Part shown: positions 42,412-51,629 of the stretch, piece by piece
Layout: each line of letters begins with the position of its first letter
Numbering within the stretch: the first letter of the stretch is position 1
Origin: Poriferisodalis sp965237655
GTDB lineage: Bacteria; Actinomycetota; Acidimicrobiia; Acidimicrobiales; Poriferisodalaceae
DNA length: 64,000 bases
Assembly (NCBI RefSeq): GCF_965237655.1
Contig: NZ_CBDEGB010000001.1
Coordinates: 1,178,001-1,242,000, forward strand
Direction of reading: 5' to 3'
Made by a program: the position numbers and the translations under genes
Notes under the pieces: model-generated
The model's input: the letters and a program-made list of their open reading frames with translations, nothing else
Databases searched by the model: none
What the model was told of the DNA's origin: nothing

Positions 42412-44546
42412 CCGGCAGCGAGTGCCTGGAGGCGTTCCCACTCGTCGATGAGGCTGCTGTCGGTCTTACGGACGGTGTCGCCGAGCCATCGGGTCAGCTC
42501 CACGATGTCGTCGCTGCGGTGATGTTCGGGGATGTTTCGCGAGAGTGCTTTGTAAGCGTCGCTGAGGTAGCGGAGGAGCACTCCTTCGGAGCCTTTGATG
42601 CCGTAGTGGTTGACGTACTCGCGGAACGTCATGACGCGCTCGTACATGTCACGGGCGACTGATTTGGGGCGGACGTTCTCGTTGCCAAGCCAGGGGTGGT
42701 TGGTCGACCAGGCGTTGAAGCTGTCGTAGAGCCAGTCGCGCAGCGGCTTGGGCCATTCGACCTCTTCGAGGCGCTCCATGCGCTCTTCGTATTCGATGCC
42801 TTCGGCCTTCATCTCAGCCAGCAGGTCGGTGCGGGCCATGTCCCGCTGACGCTCCAGCACGACGGTCGGATTCTCGAGCGTTGACTCCAGCACGCTGAGC
42901 ACATCCAGCGCGTAGGTCGGCTCGTCCCGGTCGAGAAACTCGATCGCGTCGAGTGCGAATGGCGACAGCGGGTGGGTCAAGTCGAACTCCAGCTGCAGAT
43001 CGACGTTGACGCGCACGAGCCGGTCCTCATCATCGGGCTCGTCGAGCTGCTCGACGACACTTGCGGCCACCAGCGCCCGGTAGATCGAGATCGCACGACG
43101 GATGTGGCTGCGATTGGACTTGCGCGTCTCATGGTTGTCGATGAGCAGTCGCTTCATTGCGGCACGGCCGTCACCGGGCCGGTCCAGTACGTGCATGAGC
43201 ATCGAGTGCGAGACGTCAAAGCGGGATTGCAGGGCTTCAGGTTGGCCTGATGCCAGCCGCTCGAAGGTGTCGGCGTTCCATGCCACATAACCGCGCTTGG
43301 GAGCCGATGGGCGCCGGACCTTGCGGAGCTTGGCCGGGTCGTCGCCGAACTTCTCGCGGGCCTTCTCAAGAGCGATGGCGTACTCCACTTCGTGCTCTGG
43401 GGCCTGGCACCACACGAAGCCCTCGTGGTCAAAGCCTCGCCTACCGGCCCGTCCGGCGATCTGCTGGAAGTCGCGCACCGTCAGGGTGCGGGTGTCGCGC
43501 CCGTCGTACTTGCAGAGCTGTGTGAACACGACCGTTCGGATGGGGACGTTCACGCCGACGCCGAGCGTGTCGGTGCCGCAGATCAGCTTGAGCAGGCCCA
43601 TGCCAGCCAGCCGTTCGACCAGCATCCTGTACTTCGGCAGCATCCCTGCGTGGTGCACACCGATGCCGGCCTTGACGAATCGTTGAACGTCGCGCCCGAA
43701 AGGCGAATCGAAGCCGAAGCCGACGATCTCGGCGGCGACCGCAGCCTTCTCGTCCTTCGTGAGCACGTTCATGCTGGTCAGCGCCTGGGCACGCTCGTTG
43801 GCGGCTCTCTGGGTGAAGTGGACGATGTAGGCGGGTACACGCCGCAGTTCCAGCAGTTCTTCAAGCGACTGGTGCAGGGTCGTCTCGCGGTAGGTGAAGG
43901 TGAGCGGCACCGGACGCTCTGCCCCCGTCACGGTCGCGACCTCGCGGCCCGAGCGACGTCGCAGATCCTCGGCGAAACGTGTCGTCGGCCCCAGCGTCGC
44001 GCTCATGAGCACCATCTGTGAGCGAGTCAGTTCGAGCAAGGGCACCTGCCAGGCCCAGCCCCGATCCCGATCGGAATAGAAGTGGAACTCGTCCATGACA
44101 ACGCTGTCGACCGGGGCGTCGGCGCCGTGGCTCAGAGCAAGATTGGCAAGGATCTCCTGCGTGCAGCACACCACCGGCGCGTCAGGATTCACCGCACCGT
44201 CGCCGGTGACCATGCCGACGTTGTGCGCCCCCAACTCGCCGCACAGGGCGAAGAACTTCTCCGACACCAGTGCCTTGACTGGCGCCGTGTAGTAGCTGCG
44301 ATGGCCACGGGCGACCGCTTCGAAGTGCGCCGCAAGTCCGACGAGTGATTTCCCGGAACCGGTTGGTGTGGTGATGATGACGTGGTTGCCGTCGAAGATC
44401 TCGAGGATCGCGTCTTCCTGAGCCGGATACAGCTCTAGGCCGATTTCGGCGGTGTAGGCCAGAAACGCGTCCAACAGCGAGTCGGGATCGGGCTCGCGTG
44501 GCAGAAACACCGCCAACCGTCCCGCTGCCGATGCCGTGTCTGCCAT
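42408..44546 (-). CDS. Superfamily 2 helicase with C-terminal DUF3516-type domain
   Basis: A 712-residue Ski2/Mtr4-like helicase. Motif I is TPTGSGKSLVG, motif II is the DEFH variant (VVMDEFHFYSDRDRGWAWQ), motif III SAT, motif VI QIAGRAGRRG. The C-terminal third (ALDVLSVLESTLENPTVVL through SVARDMYERVMTFREYVNHYG) matches the domain found in actinobacterial helicases of this type. A role in RNA processing or turnover is likely. Starts with ATG 44546, in a 61-base gap after the hydroxyacid dehydrogenase gene end. Confidence 0.92.
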   Translation of the reverse strand: MADTASAAGRLAVFLPREPDPDSLLDAFLAYTAEIGLELYPAQEDAILEIFDGNHVIITTPTGSGKSLVGLAAHFEAVARGHRSYYTAPVKALVSEKFFALCGELGAHNVGMVTGDGAVNPDAPVVCCTQEILANLALSHGADAPVDSVVMDEFHFYSDRDRGWAWQVPLLELTRSQMVLMSATLGPTTRFAEDLRRRSGREVATVTGAERPVPLTFTYRETTLHQSLEELLELRRVPAYIVHFTQRAANERAQALTSMNVLTKDEKAAVAAEIVGFGFDSPFGRDVQRFVKAGIGVHHAGMLPKYRMLVERLAGMGLLKLICGTDTLGVGVNVPIRTVVFTQLCKYDGRDTRTLTVRDFQQIAGRAGRRGFDHEGFVWCQAPEHEVEYAIALEKAREKFGDDPAKLRKVRRPSAPKRGYVAWNADTFERLASGQPEALQSRFDVSHSMLMHVLDRPGDGRAAMKRLLIDNHETRKSNRSHIRRAISIYRALVAASVVEQLDEPDDEDRLVRVNVDLQLEFDLTHPLSPFALDAIEFLDRDEPTYALDVLSVLESTLENPTVVLERQRDMARTDLLAEMKAEGIEYEERMERLEEVEWPKPLRDWLYDSFNAWSTNHPWLGNENVRPKSVARDMYERVMTFREYVNHYGIKGSEGVLLRYLSDAYKALSRNIPEHHRSDDIVELTRWLGDTVRKTDSSLIDEWERLQALAAG

Positions 44547-44607
44547 CGGTATCGGAGGCTATGTCCGAGGTCGCGGTGCTGGTGATGTGTGGCGGCGTAA
44601 CCGGACT

Positions 44608-45612
44608 TCAGGCGCTGCGGCCAGGCCAGGCTTCGGGGTTGAGCATGTTCGGCGGCTGGGCGCCGTCGAGGGCCGTCATGACTTCTGCCACGGCGTGGGT
44701 GAAGATGCGGCGACGACCGGCGTTCGTGGCAGAGGCGACATGCGGGGTGACAACCACGTCGGGGCGACCCAGCAGCGGGTGATCCGGCGGCAGCGGCTCG
44801 GGCTCGCTGACATCGAGTGCCGCTGCACGGACTCGTCCCGAATCCAGAGCCGCCAAGAGCGCATCCTGATCCACTAAGCCGCCGCGTGATGTGTTGACGA
44901 CGTAGACGCCTTCGCGCATCGCCGCGAGCAAGTCGGCATTCACCAGATGCCGGGTCGCGTCGCTCAGCGGAGCGTGCACCGACAGGACGTGAGCATCGGC
45001 GGCGGCGGCGGCGGGTGTGTTCGCGCGCCGTGCACCGAGGGCGGCGAAGCGCTCGTCGCTGGCGTAGGGGTCGTAGGCCACGATGTTCATGCCGACCGCT
45101 GACATCACGCGGGCGACGTAGCCGCCGATGCGTCCGAGCCCCAACAGCGCGAGCGTCGAACCGTCCAGTTCCAAGTGGCTGTGGCGCGCCCAGTAGTCGC
45201 CGTCGCCGGCTTCGTGCCGATCGACCGACTCGCGGACTCCCTTGGTTGCAGCGAAGATCAACGCCACCGCGTGTTCGGCGGTTGAGACCGTCGGTCCGTC
45301 GGGCGTGTTGCACGCGGCGATGCCGTAAGCGGTGGCGTCGTCGAGGTCTAAGTTGTCGTAGCCGATCCCCGCACGAGCAATCACACGCAGGTTCGGCGCA
45401 CGTTCGTAGACGGTGCGGTTGTAGCGGATCGCGGCGCCGACGATGGCGCCGTGGGCGCTTTCGATGCCCTCCAGCGGGTCGTCGCCACGCACATCAACAA
45501 TGCGGGCCTTCCCGTCGAGCAGCTCGCGCAGCAGAGTGCCCGCAGGACGGTCAAACCAGACAATCGGCAGCTCGGCCGACTCGTATTCCATGGCGTCAGT
45601 ATTGCTCTGCAT
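44608..45612 (-). CDS. D-2-hydroxyacid dehydrogenase family protein
   Basis: A 334-residue NAD-dependent dehydrogenase of the phosphoglycerate dehydrogenase/CtBP family. The dinucleotide site is LGLGRIGGYVARVM, and catalytic Arg, Glu and His are in NTSRGGLVDQDAL, DVSEPEPLP and TPHVASAT. The start may be ATG 45612 or ATG 45591. It would reduce a 2-ketoacid or oxidise a D-2-hydroxyacid; the exact substrate is open. It is divergent from the P450 gene with a roughly 105-base shared promoter region. Confidence 0.9.
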   Translation of the reverse strand: MQSNTDAMEYESAELPIVWFDRPAGTLLRELLDGKARIVDVRGDDPLEGIESAHGAIVGAAIRYNRTVYERAPNLRVIARAGIGYDNLDLDDATAYGIAACNTPDGPTVSTAEHAVALIFAATKGVRESVDRHEAGDGDYWARHSHLELDGSTLALLGLGRIGGYVARVMSAVGMNIVAYDPYASDERFAALGARRANTPAAAAADAHVLSVHAPLSDATRHLVNADLLAAMREGVYVVNTSRGGLVDQDALLAALDSGRVRAAALDVSEPEPLPPDHPLLGRPDVVVTPHVASATNAGRRRIFTHAVAEVMTALDGAQPPNMLNPEAWPGRSA

Positions 45613-45718
45613 CTCAGGCGGCAGCAGGCCCATCCAACTCAGCGAGGCCGCTGAGCGGCTCGCTACCGTTGTTCCGGTTGTTGCTGGCGAGCATCCGCAC
45701 CCGAGTGAGGCGAACCCC

Positions 45719-47038
45719 ATGCAAGTCGACGATGTGGTGATTCACGACACCGAGCAATATGCGGCCGGGGGCTATCCGTGGGCCGAGTGGGACCTGCTGC
45801 GCTCCGAGGCTCCGGTCTACTGGTATGTGCGCGACAACATCGTCCCGTTCTGGGCGATCACCCGCTACTCCGACGTGAGGTGGGTGTCGGGTCAGAACCG
45901 CACGTTCATCAACGGAGGCGGGCGCCTGCGTCTGGCTGACGCCGACCGCGACCTGCGTTTCTGGACGAAGTACCGCCAACGGATGATCGAGATCGGCTGG
46001 GACCCCGACGAGCCGCCGGACTTTATCTTCAAGGACCGTCCCGACCACTGGGATCTGCGTCGCCTGGTGGTGCCGGAGTTCACGCCGAAGGCGATGCGCA
46101 GCCGGTCCGAGTCCTTGGAGCGCCACGCCCAGCGCTTCGCCGAGCAGTTCATGGCCCGCATTGCGACTGAGGGCACGGCGGACTTGGTGGAAGACTTGGC
46201 AGTGAAGCTGCCGCTGGCAGCGATCTGCGAGATGGTCGGCGTCTCCGCCGACGATTGGTCCCAGGTGCACGCCTGGACCGCCGTGTTGTTCGACGATCCC
46301 GATCTGGACCGGTTCTGCGAGCCGGGCGAGGCTCACGACGACATGCGGGCGCGCATGATCCGCGAGTTCGACACGTGGATCGGCGGCCTGATCAGGCAAC
46401 GACGCAGCGTTGGCGCCCACGGCCGGGATCTGGTGAGCATCCTGCTGCGCTCGGAGATCGAGTCGGGCCTGCTCACGCCCCAGCAGCTGGTCGGCTACCT
46501 GCGCCTGATGATCGCCGCCGGGAATGAGACGACCCGCAACGCGGCCAGCGGCGGGACGATCGCACTGCTGGAGCATCGCGACCAGCTCGACCTGCTCAAC
46601 GAGCGGATCGACGACGACCGGCGTACTGACGCCGGCGACGCCGGCGGGGCGGTCGAGGCAGCGGTGGAGGAGATCCTGCGCTGGACGTCACCCGTGATCC
46701 AGTTCGCACGCACCTGCACGGTCGACACCGAATTAGGAGGCCAGAAGATCAAAGCGGGCGAGCACGTCGGCGTGTGGTACCCGTCGGCTAACCGTGACGA
46801 GCGCCAATTCCCCGATCCCTACCGCTTCGACATTCAGCGCACCCCGAACGATCACCTTGCATTCGGGCACGGCGCCCACTTCTGCCTAGGCGTACACCTG
46901 GCGCGCTGGGAGCTGCGGGCGTTTTTCCGCGTGGTGGCGCCGCTGCTCGACGGGTTGAAGCTCGCGGGCGGCCAATCGCGCATCGGCCACCTCCACGTCG
47001 GCCCGATCAAGCACCAGATGGTCGTTCCGCGCACCTGA
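45719..47038 (+). CDS. Cytochrome P450
   Basis: A 439-residue haem-thiolate monooxygenase. Key parts are the oxygen-binding I-helix LMIAAGNETTRNA, the ExxR Glu-Arg pair in EEILRW, and the haem loop FGHGAHFCLGVHLAR with the Cys ligand. The bacterial class suggests that it takes electrons from a ferredoxin, but no ferredoxin is adjacent. Residues such as AAGNETTRN resemble the CYP125/142 steroid or fatty-acid group, but this is a weak hint. ATG 45719 has GAGTGAGG as its ribosome site. Confidence 0.93.
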   Translation: MQVDDVVIHDTEQYAAGGYPWAEWDLLRSEAPVYWYVRDNIVPFWAITRYSDVRWVSGQNRTFINGGGRLRLADADRDLRFWTKYRQRMIEIGWDPDEPPDFIFKDRPDHWDLRRLVVPEFTPKAMRSRSESLERHAQRFAEQFMARIATEGTADLVEDLAVKLPLAAICEMVGVSADDWSQVHAWTAVLFDDPDLDRFCEPGEAHDDMRARMIREFDTWIGGLIRQRRSVGAHGRDLVSILLRSEIESGLLTPQQLVGYLRLMIAAGNETTRNAASGGTIALLEHRDQLDLLNERIDDDRRTDAGDAGGAVEAAVEEILRWTSPVIQFARTCTVDTELGGQKIKAGEHVGVWYPSANRDERQFPDPYRFDIQRTPNDHLAFGHGAHFCLGVHLARWELRAFFRVVAPLLDGLKLAGGQSRIGHLHVGPIKHQMVVPRT

Positions 47039-47127
47039 GGGTCCGGGTTTGTGAACGCCTCGCCGCGCACGTAGGAGCGCCGATCCACCAGAGTCCGGCG
47101 CCAGGTCCGCTACTAGCGTCGGCACGC

Positions 47128-47970
47128 ATGACGACGACCGACGTAGTGGTGACCGGGCTCAGGTTCGGCGAAGGCCCCCGCTGGCGAGACGGCAAGCTGT
47201 GGTACAGCGACTTTTACCGCCACGGAATCTTCACCGTGATGCCCGACGGCCACGAGGAGCTGATCCACAGCGTGCCGACCCAGCCATCGGGACTGGGCTG
47301 GCTGCCGAACGGGGACCTGCTGTTCGTGTCGATGCTCGACCGGCAGCTCCGGCGACTCGACGCCGGTGGCAATGAGTCGCTTCATGCCGACCTGTCGCAC
47401 ATCGCCGGCGGGCCCTGCAACGACATGGTGGTAGCTGACGACGGCACCGCGTATGTCGGCAACTTCGGCTTTGACGACAGCGCGGGGGAGACTTTTGCGC
47501 AGGCCACCTTGGCCATCGTGGCCCCTGACGGGACGGCGCGGCCAGGACCAGATGGCTTCGACTTCCCCAACGGCACGGTCATCGATCCCACGGGGCGACA
47601 CATGGTGGTTGCCGAGAGCTACGGCCGTCGCATGACCGCGTTCGACATCGAGCCCGATGGCTCGCTCAGCGGCCGCCGCACGTTCGCCGAACTCGGCGAG
47701 CGGGTGCCCGATGGCATCTGCTTGGACGAGACCGGCGGCATCTGGGTGGCAGATCCCCTGAACGCCAGCTGCTTCCGGGTGGTGGATGGCGGCGAGGTCA
47801 CCGACGTCATCGAGCTGGAGCTGAACTGCTTCGCGTGCATGCTCGGCGACGACGATCGACGCACCCTCTACATGGTCACCGCACCGACATCACGGCCACC
47901 CGCCGATCAACCCCCGCGGGGTCGCATCGAAACCGTCCGGGTCGACATTCCCGGCGCCGGCCTGCCCTAG
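47128..47970 (+). CDS. SMP-30/gluconolactonase-family protein
   Basis: A 280-residue six-bladed beta-propeller lactonase-type enzyme. The first blade is GLRFGEGPRWRDGKLWYSDF (metal-binding Glu in GEGPRW), with Asn in GPCNDMVVADDGTAYVGNFGF and Asp in VPDGICLDETGGIWVADP as further ligands. Such proteins open sugar or other lactones, using a divalent metal. It follows the P450 by 90 bases, so it may act on the lactone or ester that follows a hydroxylation. Confidence 0.88.
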   Translation: MTTTDVVVTGLRFGEGPRWRDGKLWYSDFYRHGIFTVMPDGHEELIHSVPTQPSGLGWLPNGDLLFVSMLDRQLRRLDAGGNESLHADLSHIAGGPCNDMVVADDGTAYVGNFGFDDSAGETFAQATLAIVAPDGTARPGPDGFDFPNGTVIDPTGRHMVVAESYGRRMTAFDIEPDGSLSGRRTFAELGERVPDGICLDETGGIWVADPLNASCFRVVDGGEVTDVIELELNCFACMLGDDDRRTLYMVTAPTSRPPADQPPRGRIETVRVDIPGAGLP

Positions 47971-47980
47971 CCCGCGTTCC

Positions 47981-49000
47981 CTAGCCGTCGGCGGCGCCCA
48001 GGCGACGCAGGTGGCCGGAGCGGATCTCGGCGGTCTGGCCCTGGACGAGCAGGAACAAGGCCTCGCGTGCGAGGCGCTGCGCGTGATGGCCGAGCGTGAT
48101 GGCACGCCCGCCTACCGATGACACGAGCGCGCTCGTCGCGCGGATGCCCACGTACCCGACCTGTGCACGGCGTTCTGGCATGTCGTCCACCTCGGCGGCG
48201 TGCAGGGTCCGGCGTGCCGTGTCGAGTTCCGCGTCAAGCGGTGATGGACCCAGCAGTGCCAACGCTCGCGAGGCAACCCCCAGCATGAGCGCCCCGTTGG
48301 TTCGCAGTCCCAGGCGGTAGCCAGCCAGCCACTCGTCGTAACCAATGACCTCGACGACAGAGTCGTCGCCGATGATGTGGCCGTCGAAATGCAGCTCGAC
48401 AGTGACCGACGAGTCCACCGCGGCCAGACTCAGCCGGCGCGACTGCAACGTGTGCACCTCGGTTGCCGGGATCAGCATCCAGACCAGACGGTCCGCGGTG
48501 TGGGCAGCGGTCAGCACGGCGTCGATATGGCCCCACCCGGTCACGAAGGGCGCCACACCACGCAGTGACCAGCCACCGCCAGAACGTTCCGCAAACAGGC
48601 AAGGCTCAGGGCGCAGGACATGCGCGAACGCCACTCCGCTGCGGGACTTGCCGGTCGCAAGAGCACGGGCCCAGCGATCGTGCAGCGGCGAGCCCCCAGG
48701 CATACGCGCAGCGGCCGCCGACCCGCCGCCGTGCTGCGCCCAGACGAATGCCGTGGTGAGGCAGCCCCCAGCCAGCGCCTCGAGAATCGCGAGCCGTTCG
48801 AGTTCATCGAAGCCGCAGCCGCCGACCTCGCGTGGCGTCCACAAGCCGTAGAAACCGGCGTCGCGCAACAAGTCCAGATTTTCCCCGGGCACCGTTCTGG
48901 CTGCGTCCACATCCAGCGAGCGCCCAAGAAGCACGTCTCCCGCGAGCTGCCGTGCTGTGTGCAGCAACGCGTTTGCGTCAGGCGGTGCCTCGGGATCCAT
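47981..49000 (-). CDS. Acyl-CoA-dehydrogenase-like protein
   Basis: A 339-residue protein with the acyl-CoA dehydrogenase fold but shorter than usual. The N-terminal GFYGLWTPREVGGCGFDELERL and middle-domain LRGVAPFVTGWGHIDA are recognisable, but the last helical bundle is short and the usual catalytic Glu region cannot be placed with confidence. Last gene of the nitrile hydratase-UGSC operon. ATG 49000 is preferred over TTG 49009. It may desaturate, or be a non-catalytic relative. Confidence 0.75.
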   Translation of the reverse strand: MDPEAPPDANALLHTARQLAGDVLLGRSLDVDAARTVPGENLDLLRDAGFYGLWTPREVGGCGFDELERLAILEALAGGCLTTAFVWAQHGGGSAAAARMPGGSPLHDRWARALATGKSRSGVAFAHVLRPEPCLFAERSGGGWSLRGVAPFVTGWGHIDAVLTAAHTADRLVWMLIPATEVHTLQSRRLSLAAVDSSVTVELHFDGHIIGDDSVVEVIGYDEWLAGYRLGLRTNGALMLGVASRALALLGPSPLDAELDTARRTLHAAEVDDMPERRAQVGYVGIRATSALVSSVGGRAITLGHHAQRLAREALFLLVQGQTAEIRSGHLRRLGAADG

Positions 49001-49066
49001 GTAGCTCAAGGATGCACCGGCGACAGCAACATGCCTCGGGTCAATCGGAACGACGAACCAGCGCTC

Positions 49067-49558
49067 TCAGGCGTCTGTCCCCTCGGCAGGCTTGCGCCAC
49101 ATGAGGGCATTGCGCCGCATGATGGCGACGAGGGCATCGTCCTGGTTGTAGGCGCGGTGCTCGAACAGCACGATGCCCTGATCGGGTTTGCTCTTCGAAC
49201 CCCGAGCTGACACGACCTCGCTCTCGACACGCAGCGTGTCGCCGTGGAACACCGGCGCGGGGAAGTCCATGCGCTCGAAGCCCAGGTTGGCGACGGTGGT
49301 GCCGTGCGTGGTCTCGTGCACTGAAATGCCGACGACGACTGCGGCAGTGAACATCGAGTTCACGAGCGGCTTGCCGAACTGGGTCTCCGTGCGGGCGTAC
49401 TCGAAGTCCAGGTGGAGGGCCGCCGGGTTCATGGTCATGGTCGTGAACATGACGTTGTCGGCTTCGGTGACGGATCGCCGAAGCCGATGGTGGATCACCA
49501 GCCCCGGTGTCAGTTCTTCGAACCACAAGCCGCCGTGCGGGCGTGGAGCATTGCTCAT
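49067..49558 (-). CDS. MaoC-like (hot-dog) hydratase
   Basis: A 163-residue single hot-dog-domain hydratase. The catalytic-type Asp-His pattern is seen around MTMNPAALHLDFEYARTETQFGKPLVNSMFTAAVVVG, typical of mesaconyl-CoA hydratase or R-specific enoyl-CoA hydratase-like proteins. It is joined to the UGSC-partner gene by a one-base TGATG overlap. In the operon it would hydrate or dehydrate a CoA ester or a small unsaturated acid made from the nitrile/amide product. Confidence 0.85.
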   Translation of the reverse strand: MSNAPRPHGGLWFEELTPGLVIHHRLRRSVTEADNVMFTTMTMNPAALHLDFEYARTETQFGKPLVNSMFTAAVVVGISVHETTHGTTVANLGFERMDFPAPVFHGDTLRVESEVVSARGSKSKPDQGIVLFEHRAYNQDDALVAIMRRNALMWRKPAEGTDA

Positions 49559-50685
49559 CAGGCAGCTCCTTGTCCTTTAGTTGAAGTGTCCGATGCGCCG
49601 ACGCCGAGAGCGTCGGCGATGCCGGGCACCTCGCAGGCCTGGTCGAGTTCGATCTCGGTGTGGACCACCGGGTTCTGGTGCGGGCCGGCGCACCACGAAG
49701 GCATCACCATCGTGTACAGGCCCTTGCCGCCCGCTTGGAACACCACGATCCGACTCGGGTCCTTGAGAATCGGCACCATCTCGTCGGGCGGCGAGTCGTT
49801 CCCAAGATGGAACACGGACCCCATGCGGACGAGCATGGCCGTCGAGTTGGCGGCCCGAGCAGCGAGTTCGGCCTGGACGTCCTCACGGCTCAGTCCTGCC
49901 TGGGCCAGCACGGCCGTGTGGTCCGGATTCATGATCACCACGAGCGAGCCGTGGCGAAGGTGTGCGTTGTTGCTGCCTGGATTCGCCATCACGGCGGCGA
50001 TCACGTTCAGCAGGCGGTTGGCCGACTCGGGATCGTCGGCGTCGCCGGTGAAGAACGTCGAGTGGGGCGCCTCGGCGCCTGTCACGATCACGGCGCTCTG
50101 GTCGGGTTCGTAGCCGAACGACGTATGCAGCGGCGCGAACGGACTGTTCTCGGTGTCCTCTGCAATGCAGTAGGTGAACTTGCCCGGATGGCCGTGAAGC
50201 GCCATATCGGAGACCCCCGGGCGGGCGCCGCCGATATTCATCATCGCCAGTCGCAGCCCCCGACCGATGGAGGCATTGGCCCGATGGCCCGGACCCAGCG
50301 CCCCGAATCCCGAGGCAACCTCTCCGCATTGGTGCCGAGCGGGCCCGCACACCACGATGAGCGGCGCGGTGCAGTGGGTGGTGCTCTGCATCTCGGTCAG
50401 GTCGAACTCGGGTTTGCACACGGCTCGCACTGCGGCGACGACAACCGGCACGTGGTCGGGCAAGCAGCCCGCCATGACGGCCGCTGTGGCCACCTTCTCA
50501 ACGCTCGCCACACCGTGCGCGGGACCCATGACGCCCAACTCGACGTCGGGATCGAGCCCAGTCGCGAGCACCATCGCGGCCACTCGTTCAGGAGTCGGGA
50601 TGACGACCGGCAGACCGTCGGTGAGCCCGAGCGCGTGCAGTTCTTCGAGCGCGTCGGCCTCGCTTCGGGCCTCCAAGAGCGTCAC
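49558..50685 (-). CDS. UGSC-selenoprotein partner protein (unknown function)
   Basis: A 375-residue protein of unknown function. Distinctive parts are TDGLPVVIPTPERVAAMV near the N-terminus, Gly-rich loops, a Cys in AVCKPEFDLTEMQSTTHCTAP (about residue 93 and 104), GPARHQCGEVASGFGALGPGHRANASIGRG, and MPSWCAGPHQNPVV near the C-terminus. It is directly downstream of, and 7 bases from, the UGSC selenoprotein. I recall such long proteins beside UGSC genes but have no mechanism. The conserved Cys/His loops suggest redox or metal chemistry with the selenoprotein. Confidence 0.7.
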   Translation of the reverse strand: MTLLEARSEADALEELHALGLTDGLPVVIPTPERVAAMVLATGLDPDVELGVMGPAHGVASVEKVATAAVMAGCLPDHVPVVVAAVRAVCKPEFDLTEMQSTTHCTAPLIVVCGPARHQCGEVASGFGALGPGHRANASIGRGLRLAMMNIGGARPGVSDMALHGHPGKFTYCIAEDTENSPFAPLHTSFGYEPDQSAVIVTGAEAPHSTFFTGDADDPESANRLLNVIAAVMANPGSNNAHLRHGSLVVIMNPDHTAVLAQAGLSREDVQAELAARAANSTAMLVRMGSVFHLGNDSPPDEMVPILKDPSRIVVFQAGGKGLYTMVMPSWCAGPHQNPVVHTEIELDQACEVPGIADALGVGASDTSTKGQGAA

Positions 50686-50692
50686 GGCTTGA

Positions 50693-51232
50693 TCAGTTCG
50701 TTACGGCGCCGCTCAGGATCGCCACGATCTGTGGCGCGATGTCGGCTGCCACCCGAGCCATGTTGTCCTCGCCGCTGCCAGCGACCGGATGCGGCAGCCG
50801 GATGCGGGGAATAGCCGGCATGCCGGTGGCGGCGGCCACGAAGTCGCCTTGAGGCCAGAACGCATCGGTGACGAGTGCGATGGCGGGAATGCCCTGCCGG
50901 GCGACTGAGATGCTGTCACGCACGGTGCCAGAGGTGCAGCTGCCTCAATGGCCGTACGCCGCGATCACCGCACCGCATTCGGAGCGGATGTCGGCGAGCA
51001 TCGGTTCGCCGACAACCGACGAGGCGTCGCCCTTGTCGTAGCGGTAGAACGACGCAGCCGGAAGCCCTTCGGCAAGCGCCTTCTCAACATGGTCGAGGAA
51101 GCGGACGCTGTCAGGGAAGCCATTGGCGACCAGGCCGATGGTGATCGGCTGATCGAGCCGTGTGCTCAAGCTGTACGGCTCGGGCGCAGTCTTTGCCTCG
51201 CCCCGCGGATCATGGAAGGTGAGGGTGCTCAT
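50693..51232 (-). CDS. UGSC-family selenoprotein, TGA read as Sec96
   Basis: A 179-residue protein if the TGA at complement(50945-50947) is read as selenocysteine. The part before it ends ...MLADIRSECGAVIAAYGH; the continuation is Sec-G-S-C-T-S-G-T-V-R-D-S-I-S-V and then ARQGIPAIALVTDAFWPQGDF in the same frame, so the motif is U-G-S-C (Sec96, Cys99), as in the UGSC family (seleno)protein group. Without readthrough the two halves would be a 95-residue protein and a piece with no proper start. It is in the middle of the nitrile hydratase operon. The function is unknown; the motif is thioredoxin-like in spacing, but the fold differs. Confidence 0.88.
50912..50947 (-). promoter_or_regulatory. Selenocysteine UGA codon and possible SECIS stem-loop
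   Basis: The codon is complement(50945-50947). Downstream on the minus strand, GCTGCAC (50940-50934) can pair with GTG-A-CAGC (50919-50912) in a 7-base-pair stem with one bulged A and a 14-base loop containing G residues. It begins close to the TGA (5th base) and is less regular than the hairpin at 23212. It is offered as a possible SECIS only. Confidence 0.45.
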
Positions 51233-51277
51233 GGGTCCAGTCTGACACCCGCGCCGCAGGCGCGCGTGCTGTGGGGA

Positions 51278-51619
51278 TCAGTGGTCGTGACCGGACGGCC
51301 GGGCCGCGTACCGCTCGGCGCGGTTGGCGAGCGCCTGAGCGGCCAACAGCCCGTGGTCGGCTACTGCCTGTTCGAGTGCAATGAGCCAGCAGCGGTAGTA
51401 GTCCCAGGCCTCGGGTACCTCGTCGCTGTGAGTGGTCGCCTCCCATGTGGCGATGGTCACGATGAGGTGCTCCCGGAACTCATCCCACGTCAAATGACCA
51501 CCGTCGACGAGGTCGGCCGCGAGACCGAATGTCCGGGCTTGCCAGGGCTCGGAGAAAACCAGTTCGCCGTTGTCACGCGGCGGTGCGGCATCGGTGCCTT
51601 CCAGCAGCTCGATGCTCAT
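51278..51619 (-). CDS. Nitrile hydratase accessory / activator protein
   Basis: A 113-residue protein that resembles the N-terminal part of the beta subunit, as nitrile hydratase accessory proteins do. Landmarks are FSEPWQARTFGLAADLVDGGHLTWDEFREHL and WEATTHSDEVPEAWDYYRCWLIALEQAV. It helps load cobalt into the alpha subunit. ATG 51619 is the preferred start, about 10 bases after the alpha stop. It ends in a His-rich tail (SGHDH). Confidence 0.85.
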   Translation of the reverse strand: MSIELLEGTDAAPPRDNGELVFSEPWQARTFGLAADLVDGGHLTWDEFREHLIVTIATWEATTHSDEVPEAWDYYRCWLIALEQAVADHGLLAAQALANRAERYAARPSGHDH

Positions 51620-51629
51620 GAGCGAAGCG

